Shown one piece after another: positions 47,229 to 59,339 of a stretch of 64,000 nucleotides of DNA. The DNA is from Rotaria sordida. Lineage: Eukaryota > Rotifera > Eurotatoria > Philodinida > Philodinidae. Positions within the stretch are counted from its first letter, which is position 1; each line of letters starts with the position of its first letter. Below the pieces are notes generated by a model, which saw only the letters and a list, made by a program, of their open reading frames with translations, had not been told where the DNA came from and did not search any database. Location: the NCBI GenBank assembly GCA_905250125.1, contig CAJNOL010001398.1:1-64000 (forward strand), in the 5' to 3' direction. The position numbers and the translations under genes are program-made.

Positions 47229-50200
47229 TTAATAACCTTTTTGTTGATAATAAGAAGGATTAACAGTATATCGTACTGGAGAATTAGATTCATGTAATGA
47301 TGGATGTTGTCTTGTTAAAGCAGCATCCCTTGGATCAATCACAGAAAAATGATTATAACCCGTATAATAATGTAATACACGTGGTTCTTCTTTTTGTTCA
47401 AATGTTCGTTCAGTTGGATTTAATCGAGTTGGCCGATAAATTCCACGTTGAACATAATCATTAGTAGATTCATGATTATAATTCATTAGAGTTGTTCCTG
47501 TTCGATGCCAATGTGGTGGTTCATAAGGATATGATGATATCGGTGGTTGATAATACCATGGTTGTGCTGGAATTGATGTTGTTGATGGTGATGTTAAAAG
47601 ACCAGGACTTCGATATAGAATTGATGATTGATGTTGTGGTTGTTGTTGTTGTTGTTGTTGTTGTTGAATAGCAGGATTTATCTGTTGATTATTTATTACA
47701 GATGGATAAGGTGCAAGCATTTGATGATTAGGATTAGGTATATAGTCAGTATTAGAAACATTATTAACTGGTCTTGTTGGATAAAACATTTCTGGATAAT
47801 CATAAGGTTTTTTTCGCTTTTTCTTATTTCGTTTAACACCAACTGATGTCGATGGATTAAATTGTGTTGGATAATCATTTATATCAGAAAACATGTCAAT
47901 AACAGTATCATTTTCAACAGTTCTTCAAAAATAAAGACAAAAAATATTTTATTTAAAGTTCTACTCATGCGAAAAAAAATCATTTTAACGGCAACTTTTA
48001 GGAAAAAAATACTGTTTGTTTGTGTTTAGACGCATCGGTTTTTGTTTATTTACAACGCATCTTTCCGTCTGAAAACACCATCCTAGCAAATATACTGAGC
48101 CCAAAGTACCCTGCTAAGAATTGTCTCCGTACATAGGTGCTGACCGAGTACTTGCTCGAGTATTTGTCCAGTTTCTATAAAACTGTATAGAAAATTCTTG
48201 AACCAGTTTGCCGATTGAACACTTAGAAGCCTGCTGGAGTCGAGTGTTAAAAGCTCAAAAGTACCCTATGGTATTGAAATAATCAAAAGTTCATGTTTTA
48301 TACAAGTAACAGGATACTTTGAACTTAATACATTCACTAGGATATTTAAAAACACTGTTTGAACGTATTCATGAGTGAATGGGTTTTCTTTTTACTAGAA
48401 AAAAAAAACGAATTTTTCAGAAACGCATCAGAACACAGTTTTTATAACAGTGTTCGACATGGGTAAAATTTTTGTGATCCGATCCGAGTCAGACTCTGAT
48501 ATCGATGACTTTTCTCTTTCTCTTGAGAAAATAAATTTCTCAATCCTTTCCTTTTGTAATTGGAAACAAAGGATATGTTCTTGAGCATGTCGTCAATATT
48601 CTACAGTTGAAATAATACGATTATGTGATAGAATCCTCTCGTATGTATACACTTAAGTTCTTTATATCACCATTGATGAGTCAATGCACTTGCTCTACAT
48701 TGTTGTCCGATGTTAATAAAGACAAGTCGGTGAGGTAGAAGAAAAGTTCGTGTGATGCATAATAGAATATATTTAGAATATGAGGAAAAAAAGAAATTGT
48801 CATATAACAAACATGGAAAACATAAATGAATAAAATACTATCTTCAGCAAGTTAAAAAAGTTATGGATAACATGATACTAAAATCAGACTTGTATTAAAT
48901 TTTTTTCATTCATTCAGTATTTTTTTAAATTCTTAATAGAATTTCGAGTAATTTATAGTAAGAATATTACATTCATTGATCATATTTTCAATTCATTCAA
49001 AGAAATTATTTTTGAAGAGAAAAAAGTAGCTGATATTTGTGTATTACTATCACAATATGTTACTTAAATTTTATCTCAACTTCTTTTTTTTATTACTGAA
49101 TTCTTGTCAAGGCTACCAAGAATTTTGAATTGGTTTCTTCTCAAAAAAAAAAACTCAAATATTTTTATAACTTATTTATCCAACGAATAAAGCTCTTCAA
49201 TATGTATAGTTTTTCGTTCTCTTCAAACATCATTTACAAGTAATATCGATAACAACCGCAATACATTTTTATTGTTCCTTTTCTTTTTTATGTTTCTTTA
49301 TATCTCTAACTATGTTCTGTTTCTTTCAACAATTTTATTGATTGTATTGTAAAAGAATTCATGTATATTTCTCCTTTCTATTTATATCTTCGACAAACAT
49401 AATGAATTTAAGTCAAAAGAACACTAAACAGACCTATGGAGTATTTTTATTGGATAAATATTCTTTACAGAAATTTCTATTTTTAAATTAAAAAATTCTT
49501 TTTTAATAAATATCAGTCGTTGTTTTACATATTTTCAAAATTATCTATCTGATTGATAGTACTTATAGAGATAAACGATACATACACATATATTGCAGAA
49601 ATGTTGAATTTCATCCAAGAAAAATTTAGATATGTAAATAGAAAAAAAAACAAGAATTAATAGAAAATACATTATATTACAATTTGTATTTTTAGTTATA
49701 AATATCAAATTATATATATCCTTAGATGAAGATCTGACGAATTGAAGCAAATTAACATGAAGATATATTTGAGTTTCTGTCTTAGAGAATTATGTTTGAA
49801 TTATCTAATTCCATTGATTGCAATGATAATTATATAGATTGCTCCGATTCATATTTTTGGAATGTTAACAAAAGTCATATTATTTTATCATGTGTACATA
49901 ATTCTATTGCATGTTTCGCAGTAACTTCTTTACTTTCAGAAGCAACATATCATATAGTCAGTAGAAGAAAAGTCGAATTATAGTTAACACACTCAAATAG
50001 TTCATCATGACCTAACAAAAAGTAAAATATAAAGCAATAGAAGAATCATTTGTATGTCAACTATACTTCGAATTTTGTAATACTGACTATGATATATTTT
50101 TCTCGAAATGTTTAGCATTTTGAGTAACGAATTTACGAAGAAACATGTAATAGAATGATGTATTTATAATAACATAACTAATATGAATAGACGAAGAGGG

Positions 50201-51476
50201 AAAGAAAACTTTTCTCGAGAAAAATGTGTTTTTATACGAATAAAACATTTCGTATGGAATATGTTCTTGATCGATTTGTTTGGATTTCTAATGTAAAGAA
50301 AAACGCGTTCGAGCATAGTTTTTTTTTATTGCAAATGTGGTTTTTTTTTGTGGAGCGTAAGTAGAAAAAAAGAAAACATTCAACATACTTTATTGGTTTT
50401 TTTAAAAGAATATCATAGATTGTTAAAAGAATAGCACCAATAATCGAAAGAATAACAGCAGCAAGATTAACATAAAAACACCAATCAAGACCACGTGGTA
50501 TTGGTGCTACATCAAAGACAGAAAAACCAAAAACAAATAATGCCGATATACCAACACATGCTATTTAGAAAAGAGAAAAGAATAATCCAAAGAAAAACAA
50601 ATTTCTAATCAATATTTAAATATAATTACCTGCTGGCCAAATACAAAATACAGCTAAAATAGCTAAATAGTAATGAATACTCTTTCGAAATCCATAACAA
50701 ATAATAGAAATTAAAGCAATTATTAATGATGATGTTGTTAAAAATAAAAAAACAATTTCAAGTGCTTGCCATGCATTAATACCGACTATTAAATAAGAAT
50801 ACAAAAAAAAACCAAATTCAATTATTAAAATTCAATTGACTTTTTTTAACCTTTAGCTTGATCAAGACGTTTTTCAATATTCGAACTATAAGATGAATCA
50901 ATTGAAAACCAACTGCCACATGTGCTATTAGGAAACAAACTACTTGGAGAAAAACATAAACGCCAAAGACCATATTGATTTAAAGATGTGTCATTAACAT
51001 TAGGAGTTGTAATATTAAAACTATCATGAAACCATGAATGTTCAACAGCAAAGACAATAATCAAAGCTGCAACACTTAGTGTAATTGAAACAGTAGCTAA
51101 AACAAGTAGCCAAATGATTTTTGAACGCTAAACAAAAATAGAAATAAGAAAAAAAAAGAAAAATTAATTTAATAATAATAATAATAATAAATTCTTGCCA
51201 TAAACGTATATCTTTTCATGAATCCTGTAGCAGTTAAACTCAAAAAACAAAAAATCAAAATCAAATTTCAACTTTTTTTTTTCTTGCTCTCTCATGAAAA
51301 GTCATTGGAATGAAAAATGATTGTTGACATAAATGTAATTCATATAATGCAAATAAAAAAAAGCACAAAATTACAAGGATTTTTTTGCTTTTCATTACCT
51401 GATCGGGAGTATAACTTTGATATTTTACAGTTGAAGGCCAGTTATTCGTAGATGAAGGTTGATTATTATTGAACAT
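47229..51476 (-). CDS. Claudin/PMP22-like four-transmembrane protein with long cytoplasmic tail, 5 exons
   Basis: Exons are 51476-51399, 51127-50851, 50785-50630, 50560-50389 and 47922-47229. All introns are GT-AG and phases match (0, 1, 1, 2), giving 458 residues. After a 26-residue Asn/Ser-rich start, TM1 is followed by an extracellular loop with W...G-L-W...C...C, the claudin/PMP22/calcium-channel-gamma signature. TM2, TM3 and TM4 lie in exons 3 and 4. The last exon encodes a 230-residue tail: a Lys/Arg cluster, a nine-Gln run from a CAA/CAG repeat, and many Pro and Tyr residues. Such proteins act at cell-cell junctions or as channel subunits in the plasma membrane. The tail is unusually long for a claudin (typically about 30-50 residues). 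The 2.47-kb fourth intron is inferred from phase and splice sites. Without it the tail would be an orphan frame. Confidence 0.8.
47640..47667. repeat. Trinucleotide run coding for polyglutamine
   Basis: A TTG/GTT run encodes nine glutamines on the minus strand in the tail of the tetraspan protein. It also creates a spurious Leu-rich + strand frame at 47628-47846. Confidence 0.8.
51171..51190. repeat. (AAT)n microsatellite in intron 1 of the tetraspan gene
   Basis: About seven tandem AAT units, just inside the 271-nt first intron. Confidence 0.75.
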
Positions 51477-52192
51477 GGTTCGAAGAAGAACAGATTTATT
51501 CTTTCATAAATTATGGATAATAATCGAATTCTTGTATTTGATTAAGAAAACAAATGTTAAACGATTTCCTTGAATATTTTTGTTTCAAAATGGCACGCAT
51601 TGACTTTCTATTTGCCTTTTATTCCTAAATGAAACATTAAAATTGCTTTTCTCTTTAAAGACACGGGAGTAGCCTCGTACAAATATAAAAATCCGATCGC
51701 TTCCTAATGAAAAAAAAAGAAAAAAAGTTTTTCTTTTCTCTTTTTTTCTTATATACAATAACGTATATAAGTATGTTTGCTAACTGTTTTTTTCCTGTAG
51801 ATACACACACAATTTTGTTATTTAGTCATTTTAACGATTGATTAAATACTCTATAGCTTAAATAAAGCACAGAATATGTATATATTTAACTAATAGAAGG
51901 ACACTTGAATCAATAACAATTGCAAATTTTTATTGTATTACATTCTTCAAATCGTAATCATCATCATATGCATAATTTTTCACTTATCGATTGTTTTATT
52001 TTTTGTTTGATGTAATTGAAAACAAAAAGTAATCGAAGATTTTTTATTTACTCCTGAATAATAATAAAATAGAACAAGAGAAATAATAATACAGAAAAAA
52101 AGTATATTTATTTTCTAAAGGTTTATTGTCATGTTTCTAATTCATAAAAAGGGAACATTCCCTTTATCAATAATTTCATAGAATCAATCCAA
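51477..52192. other. Divergent intergenic spacer
   Basis: About 700 bp between the start of the minus-strand tetraspan gene and the plus-strand monooxygenase pseudogene. It should contain two promoters. No distinctive TATA box or other site was picked out. Confidence 0.4.
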
Positions 52193-54065
52193 ATGTTACT
52201 ATTTCTAATCATCATCAATATCTGTTTAATTCATGAATCTGTACATGAACGAATAGAAGAAGAAGGTTTACGTTATATAGTTAGTTTATCTGAACCATTA
52301 GAAAGTACACTTAAATGGGATTATAATGATAATAATGAAACAGAACTTATTTTTCGATGGAATATTACATTAATAAATGGTTATAATGGTTTACTTGCAT
52401 TTTTAAATCATGATTTAGATACATATAGTTTAGATGTAATTATATATGGTAATGATGATCAAGTTTATAATGGGTATACAGATGAAGAAAGTTTATTATT
52501 TATACCAAAGAATGGTGTTGAATTAAAATATCGCATAGAAAATAAAGAAAGTATTGAAAATGGGAAAAAAAAACATAAGATAACAATACGAATTAAACGA
52601 CCATTCGATACATGTGATGAAGAACAATGAAATTATATTATTGATCATGGAACAATTCATTTATTAACTGATTTACTAACACCTAAAGATTTTCAAAAAA
52701 TTAAACATCAAAATAAAGTCAAAGTCGATATCAAACGTATGAATTTAACATTACAACGTGTTCAATTACTTAAAAGTCAAGTAAGTTTATAGACAAGGAA
52801 TTTCTTTTTTGTAATAAATTTATGCAAATATAAGTTGCTTTCCTGTCAGCTCTTGATGATGCTCCACATCTTGATTATTTAAATCAAAATGTTCTAATAC
52901 CTGATAATGAAACAACATATTGATGTACACGTTTTGAATTACCATCATTTATCATGGAACGACCTCATCATGATCATACGATTCGATGGTATTATATTAC
53001 CATAAAGTGAAGGTATAGTACATCATATGAAATTATTTCATTGTGATGTTGATCCTGATATGCAAATTCCAGCATATAATGATCGATGTACAAGTGAAGA
53101 AAAACCAATGGGTTTAACATCTTGTCGTCGTGTTATTGGAACTTAGGCATATGGTGCAACAAATTTTTTTTATCATGAAGTAACTGGAGGTATCATTGGT
53201 GGTCCAAAAACACCTCAGTTTCTTGTACTTGAAGTACATTTTAATAATCCTTATTTTGAAAAAAGGTATAATTGATCAATCAGATATACGAATTTATTAT
53301 ACTACAAAATTAAGAAACTATGATGCCGGTATTATGGAAGTTGGACTTGAATACAATCCAAAAAATTCTATTCCGCCAGGATCTACTGCATTCCGTGTTT
53401 CTGGTTATTGTGATAGTGAATGTACTCAAATAGGTTTACCATCAAAAAGTATTATCATATTCGCATCTCAACTTCATACACATCTTAATGGTATACAAAT
53501 ATTTACTCGTATATTAAAATGAGATGGTCGAATTATAACACTTAATATTGATCGACATTATAGTTCTCATTTTCAAGAAATTCGTTTTTTATTAAAACTA
53601 ATTAAAATTGAACAAGATGATACAATTATTCATACATGTATTTATAATACAGAAATTCGAACAAATGTGACATTTGGTGGATATAGTATTAATGATGAGA
53701 TGTGTATTAATTATATGCATTATTATCTACGAAGTAATCTTGAATTATTTTTCAAATCATGAAAAAGTAAATATTAGTTAAATAATAAAAGAAAAGAAAA
53801 AGAAAAAAAGAGTGTATTTATTTTATTTAGATATTTTCATGCTAAAACAAGTATTGATCAAATAATTTATGAAAATTATAAATCAATTCATTGGACTCCA
53901 ATAACATCATCTATACTTCAAATATTTTATGAAGAAGCACCTATTCATCTTTCGTGTAATGGTTCTGATGGAAATTACTTACCTAAATATAATTGGCAAA
54001 ATGATTATTTTTCTCAAGGACCTAAACAACTTGACGTACCACTCGATAAAGCACAGTGCAAATGA
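52193..54065 (+). pseudogene. Dopamine beta-hydroxylase/MOXD1-like copper monooxygenase, broken
   Basis: The reading starts with a signal peptide (M-L-L-F-L-I-I-I-N), then a DOMON domain. The copper type II monooxygenase domains follow: H-H-M (first copper site) near 53025, H-T-H (second copper site) near 53480, and D-E-M-C (Met ligand region) near 53700. The usual residues are present but the frame is not. In-frame stops are TGA 52628, TGA 52921 (at a conserved Trp), TAG 53144 (Trp-like position), TGA 53520 and TGA 53760. Frameshifts occur near 53006 and at the A6 run at 53259-53264. A last exon after a TTTATTTAG acceptor (about 53840) ends at TGA 54063. Intact family members hydroxylate catecholamine-like substrates in secretory vesicles. 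This copy cannot make the full enzyme under the standard code. Spacing of exon pieces is otherwise well kept, so decay looks recent. Confidence 0.85.
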
Positions 54066-55765
54066 GCTCATAATGATGAATATTGATATAGTATATATAA
54101 ACTACATCTCTTTTTTTTTCTTTCTGGCTACGTTAAATGCTACTTACTTATTCAAATCTTTGAATAAAATGACAAACATTAAGCATAGATGAACTGCGTA
54201 AATTGAGTCGGAGCTGTCAATTTAAAAAGAATGAAAAGAATAAAGTTTAAATATAGTTGCCAACTTGTTTTTTGGTCACTATCGATTATTGTAAATACTA
54301 GCAGCCATTCTCTTCTTCTTATTCTTTTTTTTTTCTTTTAAATTTGTCTTGAGGTACTAGTCTTTGCAAACGATTAAATCTTTTTCTTTTTGACCAATCT
54401 TATTGAGCTTCTTTTTCTTTTTTCTTTTTTTATAATTGTGTCAATAGACAAGAACAAGAACAAACGAACTATTTCTTATATTATCAAACATATACACTTC
54501 ATTTGTTGATCTAGAAGCAACGAAAAAATACATAAGACATGGATGATGCAATTGAATTTTTGAGATAGTTGACGTTACAAAAGAGTTTCAGATCAAATGG
54601 TACATTTTATATATTTGTATATTGCAATAATACACTTGACCGAATATGTTTTAACACTTAAGAAATTATATCTTTCACCTATAAACAAAATTGCGTAAAA
54701 CAAAAAAGAAAAAAAAGAAACACTTTTACTCAAGTGTCAAATTTCAAGTAGTATGAAATAGTAAAAATTCTGACTTTAAAAAGAAAAAGCAACGTTTACT
54801 TTTCAATAATAGAAATGACTAATTTCATATTCAATCATGTAAAATTTATGCAATCAATAATTTCTATAAATTGAAACTATTTTATATGTAAATTCTACAA
54901 AAACAAATCAGATGAATCATTTCAATATTAGAGATTGATAGATCTGATATTATTTCATAGATTCGATAGAACATTTGATTTTATTTAAAGGCACGATTGG
55001 TATGAGTACAATAGATACATTTTTTGGTAATTTCATATCTAGTATATTATAATTCAAATTGACAAGAATTATTTTGATCGACATTTTATTCAAAATTTGT
55101 AATTGAATTTTTCAAATCTTTTATTCAAATTTGGTAGAATCTCATATGATATAATACGTTAAAAAAAATACAAATGAAATATATGAAGATGTTCTTATTA
55201 AATTAATCTGTTTTCTTTAATCAACAAAATAAAAAGAACAAATACTTCTATACAATATGCATTGTCCTCATTCATACTAACACTTATCGTCTGTCATTTA
55301 TTCTATGTCAATCAATCAAGTAGTGGTAAACATTCCGTCTAGAAGCACCCTCTGTTTGTTTGTTCCTTTCTAACCAATGTCAATTCTTCATCTTCCTTTG
55401 TGCGATTCTCTAGGCCTCCTTATTGATGTCCATACTTTTACCGGATGCATGATCACATTCGTGACATGAAATGATATAGGTATATTATGGATCGATTGAT
55501 TAACTAACTTTGGTTCTTCTAAGGTTAGTCTTACTTTACAGTATTGACAAATATTGTAATTGTTAATCCATATAGTAATCTTTACATTATTCTTCAATGC
55601 ATTTTCTTTTGTCAAATAATTTTAACCAAATCTTTAATTGATACTATTAATATTATGAATTTTACTTTAACATACTGGTAATTTAATATAGAAAAGTAAA
55701 TATAATAAATGGAAACATAAAAATGAATTGTATCATATTTTATTAAATAAATTAATCTAGTCATA
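54066..55765. other. Intergenic, no supported gene
   Basis: A/T-rich with T/C tracts at 54310-54440. A minus-strand frame at 55388-55615 contains C-x-x-C pieces in two different frames (about 55560 and 55465), perhaps a broken zinc-finger exon, but too weak to call. Confidence 0.4.
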
Positions 55766-58297
55766 ATGGGTACTCTTCTTGGTCATATTGTACCAGGTAC
55801 ATTTTTTACAATATTTGCCATATGGTGGGGTTTTAGTATTGCAATAAAATATTATTATTTATATTATCGAAAAAACAACACACAAAAGTCAAATATATAT
55901 TATTCAACAACAACATTTCCTTGTTTATGTTTATTCTCATTTCAAAAAAATCCAATTGAATCTTATATAAAAATTTGTTGTGTTATTATTGGTATGACAG
56001 GAGAATTTTTAACTGGTTTTACACATTTATATAATGAAAAATTACAAAGAAAAACATGGTTGTTTAGTGAAAATAATATGCAACATATAACTATGTTTTT
56101 TGGATTTTCTTTAGGTTCTATTTTTGAAATACTTATTCATTATAAATATGCATTACCAGATGGAATTGAATTTCTAGCTAATATTTTAGCATTTTGTATT
56201 GAAGGTTTTTTATTTCATTTTCATCTTCATGAAAGAAATGAAATTGATATTCATGTTCATTTATTATTACTTTATGCTATTATATTTTGTATTATTGCTG
56301 CAATATGGGAATATAATAGACCAAATCAAATATTAGCAACTTATGCAAGAATTGCTGGAACATTATTACAAGGATTTTGGTAAGAATATTTATGATAAAT
56401 AATTACTTTTGAGATGAGACACGATGTGAATTATGTAGATCCAAATGAGCTCTGAATATTCTGAAAAGACTTCGTGCCTTTAGATTATTGTGACTACAGT
56501 TTTACGGTATTTTATTAAATCAATACTATAGTCTTCCTGAAGAACACTAGAAAAATTAATTTTCGAATTTCGATTTGAAAATTTCTATAGAGACAGATTT
56601 TAATGAGAATAGATTTTTTTTGTAAATGTTTGAGATCTTGTTGCTATTATTATCTTCAGCATTCAAATCAAAAGATCTGAAATTTGCACAGTAGACTACT
56701 CTCTTTAAGGCTTGTCTCTAGACAAAGTTTTAAGTCGAAATTTGAAAAAAACAGTTTTTTTGGTGTTTCTGAGGAAACTTCAGCATTTATATAGAAAATA
56801 CAGTATTTCCTTAACAATAATCTAACGAGGGAACCTCTCTAGGTGCTAAAAACTTTTGTACGATAATTTTGCTCGTAGATAAGAAATGTATAGACTAGAA
56901 CAGTCCTAAGAGGATATGAACGTAAGTTGCAGTTTGGCTAAGATGTCGACATTTTACTGGAATCTTCTTATAGGATTCGACTTTTTCGATAAAGTAAAAG
57001 TTTCGAATTTTGATCTGAAACTTTATATACATCGAGGTCTCAATCAAACTAGCTTGTCTACAAAGTTTCAGAATTTCTGGATGAATTATCTCTGAAATGT
57101 AGATTTCCCAAAATAGTCGTGCATAATAGAATATCTATAAAAAAAAAACGTCTAAAAGCTAACATACTGGTATCTCGGAGATAATTCATCCAGAAATTCT
57201 GAAACTTTGTAGACAAGCTAGTCTGACTGAGTCCTCGATGTATATAAAGTTTCAGGTCAAAACTCGAAACTTTGATTTTATCAAAAAAGTCGAGTCCTAT
57301 AAGGAGATTCTAGTAAAATGTCGTGGCAACTTACGCCCACTTCCTCTTAGGGCTTTTCTAATCTATACATCCCCTACCTATGGACAACATTTCAGCTCAA
57401 AAGCTTTTTAGCACCAGGAGAGATTTCCTTGTGACAGAGTTGGAAGTTGTAGTAAATATATGCATGACTTAGTATCAATCATCTTGCCGCTTGCTTACCC
57501 TGAAAAACACCAGTAGTTATTTTTTATGAGTAAATACTCGAAGTGAGAGTGTAAATCTTACGAGAGAACATATTCAATTGTCGAATGTCATTCAACTTTA
57601 AATTATGGTTAAGAATAGATCAACATGAGGTTCCAAAGAATTCGGATCCATGTCTATCTTAATGTAACAGATTTAATAATCATTAGATACTACTAAAAAT
57701 TTCAATGACAATGCACGTGTCTTGCTCTAGATATTCAATTTCTAATTACTGTACCATTCTATGGTAAACCGCTAACTTTTTTTTCTCGAAACTGTGTGTC
57801 TCAAGAAAGACATGATTGTTTTTCGTTGAAACTTTTAGAAATATCCAATGACTATATAAAAAATAAAATTGTTAGTGTGATTCATGCGAAATTAAAATGT
57901 TCACTTTTACTCAATCGTCTAGAAATGTAATAAGGAAAAAGTTCATTATATTTTAAACTAACTTTTTTGTTTTCTTCCATTAAGGTTTTATGCAATTGGT
58001 TTTATTCTTTATTTTCCATCAAATGATCCCTATTGGATATGGTTACCTAGTCATGAACATATATTATTAATAACTGTTATCTTTGTTTGGATTGTTCTTA
58101 TGACATGTATTGTTTTATTTCTTCAATCAATTCTTGTTTGGTATATTTTAAAACGAAGATATTCTCATTATGATAATGAAGAAATGATTCCAAATTCTAT
58201 TATTCATATAAGTGACAATGAAGATAGTGATGATAACAACAGTCAAATTCAATTTTCACAACGAAACGAACAGTATTACAATGAAACCTATGCCTAA
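55766..58297 (+). CDS. TMEM45-like multi-pass membrane protein (DUF716), 2 exons
   Basis: Exons 55766-56379 and 57985-58297 join in phase 2 (TG|G, Trp) across a 1,605-nt GT-AG intron, giving 308 residues. The N-terminus G-T-L-L-G-H-I-V-P-G-T-F-F and the following W-W hallmark match the TMEM45 family. Near residue 150 comes F-H-F-H-L-H-E-R, then I-D-I-H-V-H-L-L-L, the His-rich pair of the family's fifth and sixth helices. About seven membrane segments are visible. The last 45 residues are acidic and Ser/Asn-rich and probably cytosolic. The length (308) fits the family (about 250-300). Biochemical function is not settled; related vertebrate proteins are membrane proteins of endosomes or plasma membrane. 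The intron contains a large fold-back element (56828-57431). Confidence 0.9.
56828..57431. repeat. Fold-back element with 260-270-bp arms in the TMEM45-like intron
   Basis: The left arm 56828-57099 aligns with the reverse complement of 57172-57431 over nearly its whole length. Perfect blocks include GACAAGCTAGT and AGTTTCAGAATTTCTGGATG. The loop is only about 72 bp. As part of an intron on the plus strand it would be transcribed as a long hairpin. Its outer portion is related to the repeat at the start of the window. Confidence 0.85.
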
Positions 58298-59339
58298 TTT
58301 ACATCAATGTCTAATTTTTCATTCTATGCACATCTAGTGTTTGTTTTTAGTATTCAGATATTTTATAAAACACGATCTACAAGGAATGTTGAAGTATATA
58401 AGGTAGAAATTCGCATACATCTTCCAGCTCTTCTACAGATCATGACAGATATTGTTGATATACGATCTGAGATAATATATCAATAACAACTTGTTATAAT
58501 ATATGAATTACTTCCTTCTTGCATTTCTTGAGGATAAAGTAAAAGGATGATGAAGAAATGTGTTGCAAACTAGATAGAATAAAATAATCTCGTTGTGATT
58601 AACAAGAGTAATTAATGCTTATTACAAGAAAAAAATAGGCGAGTGTGAGTTTTTGAAATAACTTTTGATAGGCACAAGATAGAAAGCTACAGTTTTCAAC
58701 TTTAGACATAAGAGATAAAGACGTATCGAATCGTATATTACAATTTTTTTTTATCTGTTTTTCTTAAGATTTTCAATTATCAGCTGTGCATTTGAACCTT
58801 AGATGGAAAATCTACAAAATTACGCAAGCCTCAAATTTTTAGATTTAATTGTTCAGGAGTCATAGATATCCTAGTCAAAATTCTGGGCCAATTTTTCAAG
58901 CGATTCTTGTGAAAAAAATCCCATTTTTTGCTTTTTATGTTAAACGGAACCACTTTTCCGACACAAATTTGATTAAAAAACTTCAGAAAACATTTTTGGA
59001 GAATTTATAATATATGATTCGGTGCAATTTTATCTCCTCTTTCCAATGATGAAAACCGCAGTGCTCTATCTTGTTTCTATCAAAAATTATACGGAAAATA
59101 CTCATCCACCTTTTTTTTTTTTGAAATGAACATTCGATAGTGTTTCACATTTTATTTCAGCAGGAATTGTACCAACAGGTCGTTTTTTTTATTTGTGTTC
59201 AGATTGATATTAAAATAATCTTAAGTGCCTTTTGTTTTGTTTTAATCAGATGTTTTGCATTTATGTTCTTTAAATTTATATATAAATAAAATATGAATGA
59301 AATATTTTAGATACAAAATATTAAAGAAAAAAAAAACCT
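58298..59339. repeat. Intergenic with dispersed repeat copy 2
   Basis: 58380-58612 is the second copy of the dispersed repeat also found at 31702-31955. At 59047 GATGAAAACCGCAGTGCTCT resembles the GAAAACCGGCGGT-type motif. No coding sequence. Confidence 0.5.

Noticed and set aside
51130..51240. Possible extra exon in the tetraspan gene (with the reading F-N-C-Y-R)
   Set aside because: It needs a poor donor, and exon 1 joins exon 2 directly in phase 0 with good sites.
52628..53762. TGA recoding or RNA editing to rescue the monooxygenase gene
   Set aside because: A TAG and two frameshifts occur as well, and neighbouring intact genes use ordinary stops, so decay is simpler.
55388..55615. Frame with C-x-x-C pieces suggesting a zinc finger
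   Set aside because: The second Cys pair is in another frame and there is no complete motif.
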